A stretch of 8,237 bases of DNA from contig DQNX01000033.1 of NCBI GenBank assembly GCA_015658965.1, positions 1-8,237 on the forward strand, given 5' to 3'. A program made the position numbers and the translations under genes. The notes under the pieces are model-generated. The model saw only the letters and a list, made by a program, of their open reading frames with translations, ran no database searches and was not told the origin of the DNA. Source of the stretch: Gammaproteobacteria bacterium. Its GTDB lineage: Bacteria; Pseudomonadota; Gammaproteobacteria; PS1; Pseudothioglobaceae. Positions 7,453 to 8,237 of the stretch are shown one piece after another. Positions within the stretch are counted from its first letter, which is position 1; every line of letters begins with the position of its first letter.

Positions 7453-7460
7453 ATTTTATA
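7453..7460 (-). promoter_or_regulatory. Possible -10 element for the minus-strand cluster
   Basis: The minus strand reads TATAAAAT, a close match to TATAAT, eight bases before the GTG start of the methyltransferase. Transcription from here would begin at or within a few bases of that GTG, giving a leaderless or near-leaderless message; no Shine-Dalgarno sequence precedes the GTG. I find no convincing -35 element. If the ATG at 7472 is used instead, the promoter must lie further inside folM. Confidence 0.3.
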
Positions 7461-8179
7461 TGAAAACAGCATTAATCACCGGCGGTGCACAACGTATTGG
7501 CGCACAAATCGCACAAACACTACATAATGATGGCTACAACATCATTATTCATTACCGACATTCAAAGCAAGCCGCCGAAACTTTGGCTCAAGAATTAAAC
7601 ACTCAGCGCAACAACTCAGCCACCACGATTCAAGCAGAACTGTCAAACCTTGATGACATTAAAGCATTAAGTCAAAGCATTGAACGGCTGGATGTTTTGG
7701 TCAACAACGCCTCGGTCTTTTATCCAACACCTGTTAAAGAAGCGACTCCGGATACTTGGTACACGATCATGAACACCAATCTCATGGCGCCTTTTTTTCT
7801 ATCACAGTCATTGACGAATGTTTTAAACAAAACTTCAGGTTGTATTATCAACCTTGTTGATATCCATGCTCAACGCCCGCTTAAAAATCATGCTATTTAT
7901 AATATTTCCAAAGCTGGGATCGCTATGATGACTAAAACCCTAGCCAAAGAACTGGCGCCCAATATTCGGGTTTGTGGCGTGTCTCCTGGCTCTATTATTT
8001 GGCCAGAAAATGAAGCCGAATTAACCGATGCACAAAAAAATAAAATGTTAAATAAAATCGCCTTAGGCAAACAAGGCAGTGCGCTTGATATTGCCAATAC
8101 TGTTTTATTTTTAGCCAACTCGTCCTACATCACCGGGCAGATCATCAGTGTTGATGGCGGTCGAACATTAAACCAATAA
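7460..8179 (+). CDS. folM: Pteridine reductase, short-chain dehydrogenase (PTR1/FolM type)
   Basis: This NADPH-dependent short-chain dehydrogenase probably reduces dihydropterins to tetrahydropterins and may also reduce dihydrofolate. The 239 residues have the PTR1-type nucleotide signature TGGAQRIG (7-14, pattern TGxxxRxG) instead of the common TGxxxGxG, and an Arg in HYRHS (31-35) that suits NADPH. NNAS (82-85) replaces NNAG. The active site is D134, Y147 and K151: Asp in place of the usual catalytic Ser, with the same 13 and 4 residue spacing as D181-Y194-K198 of Leishmania PTR1. VSPGSIIWP (174-182) and the C-terminal VDGGRTLNQ complete the fold. The start fits because the Rossmann strand begins at residue 3. 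It diverges from the methyltransferase with only 14 bp, or none, between them. The family is firm; the substrate, and hence the folM name, is inferred. Confidence 0.85.
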   Translation: MKTALITGGAQRIGAQIAQTLHNDGYNIIIHYRHSKQAAETLAQELNTQRNNSATTIQAELSNLDDIKALSQSIERLDVLVNNASVFYPTPVKEATPDTWYTIMNTNLMAPFFLSQSLTNVLNKTSGCIINLVDIHAQRPLKNHAIYNISKAGIAMMTKTLAKELAPNIRVCGVSPGSIIWPENEAELTDAQKNKMLNKIALGKQGSALDIANTVLFLANSSYITGQIISVDGGRTLNQ

Positions 8180-8208
8180 ACTAGTAAACACGCAAAGAAA
8201 CCTTTTTG

Positions 8209-8217
8209 TGATATAAT
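8209..8217 (+). promoter_or_regulatory. Extended -10 promoter for a gene beyond the right edge
   Basis: TGATATAAT is a perfect extended -10 element (TGnTATAAT), 29 bases after the folM-like stop. No TTGACA-like -35 lies at normal spacing, which is usual for extended -10 promoters. The expected start is near 8223-8225. Just downstream, AAGGGG (8219-8224) stands four bases before ATGTTTAAG at the very end of the window, so a coding start (M-F-K) is possible. The Shine-Dalgarno-like AAGGGG would then overlap the transcription start. I see no hairpin terminator for the preceding gene. Confidence 0.5.
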
Positions 8218-8237
8218 TAAGGGGCTTGATGTTTAAG

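Noticed and set aside
7446..7472. ATG at 7472 as the methyltransferase start
   Set aside because: It would overlap the divergent folM-like gene by 13 bp and adds nine non-conserved-looking residues. The upstream GGTGAT keeps it possible, so I list it as an alternative only.
7897..8118. Minus-strand open frame opposite the 3' part of the pteridine reductase
   Set aside because: It is antisense to the YxxxK active site and C-terminal motifs; there is no sign of independent coding.
8229..8237. Start of a further gene (ATG TTT AAG)
   Set aside because: Only three codons are visible, so no product can be named; it is mentioned with the promoter instead.

Overview
The window looks like a compact, low-GC (about 40% by eye) gammaproteobacterial chromosome segment. 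LpxC begins with the same MIKQRT as the E. coli protein, and DusA, PepN and PncC can be matched to their E. coli counterparts from memory over most of their length. The composition, tight packing and ftsA-lpxC junction without ftsZ resemble sulfur-oxidising SUP05/Thioglobus-type bacteria and related deep-sea mussel and clam symbionts. That placement is inference from memory, not a search result.

From right to left on the minus strand, seven genes run head to tail: a MidA/NDUFAF7-type methyltransferase (to 6351), uppP, pepN, pncC, dusA, ftsA and the 5' part of lpxC, which leaves the window at base 1. No gap between them exceeds 9 bp and four junctions overlap, so they probably form one transcription unit. 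It mixes envelope functions (undecaprenyl phosphate recycling, the divisome anchor FtsA, lipid A synthesis) with peptide breakdown, pyridine nucleotide salvage and tRNA dihydrouridine synthesis. On the plus strand a PTR1/FolM-type pteridine reductase (7460-8179) diverges from the methyltransferase with almost no space between the starts. A good extended -10 promoter follows it and drives something beyond the right edge. No stretch over 300 bp lacks a gene.

I see no mobile element, CRISPR array, phage or toxin/defence module. This is a housekeeping region and I did not find a new multi-gene system. Three things deserve a second look. First, pepN has no ATG, GTG or TTG at its homology-supported start; an ATT with a strong Shine-Dalgarno sequence fits best, and one base change would explain both this start and the three-residue extension of UppP. 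Second, ftsZ is cleanly absent between ftsA and lpxC, and ftsQ is absent upstream of ftsA. Third, the midA/folM divergent start region is so tight that each gene's promoter must lie at the edge of, or inside, the other.
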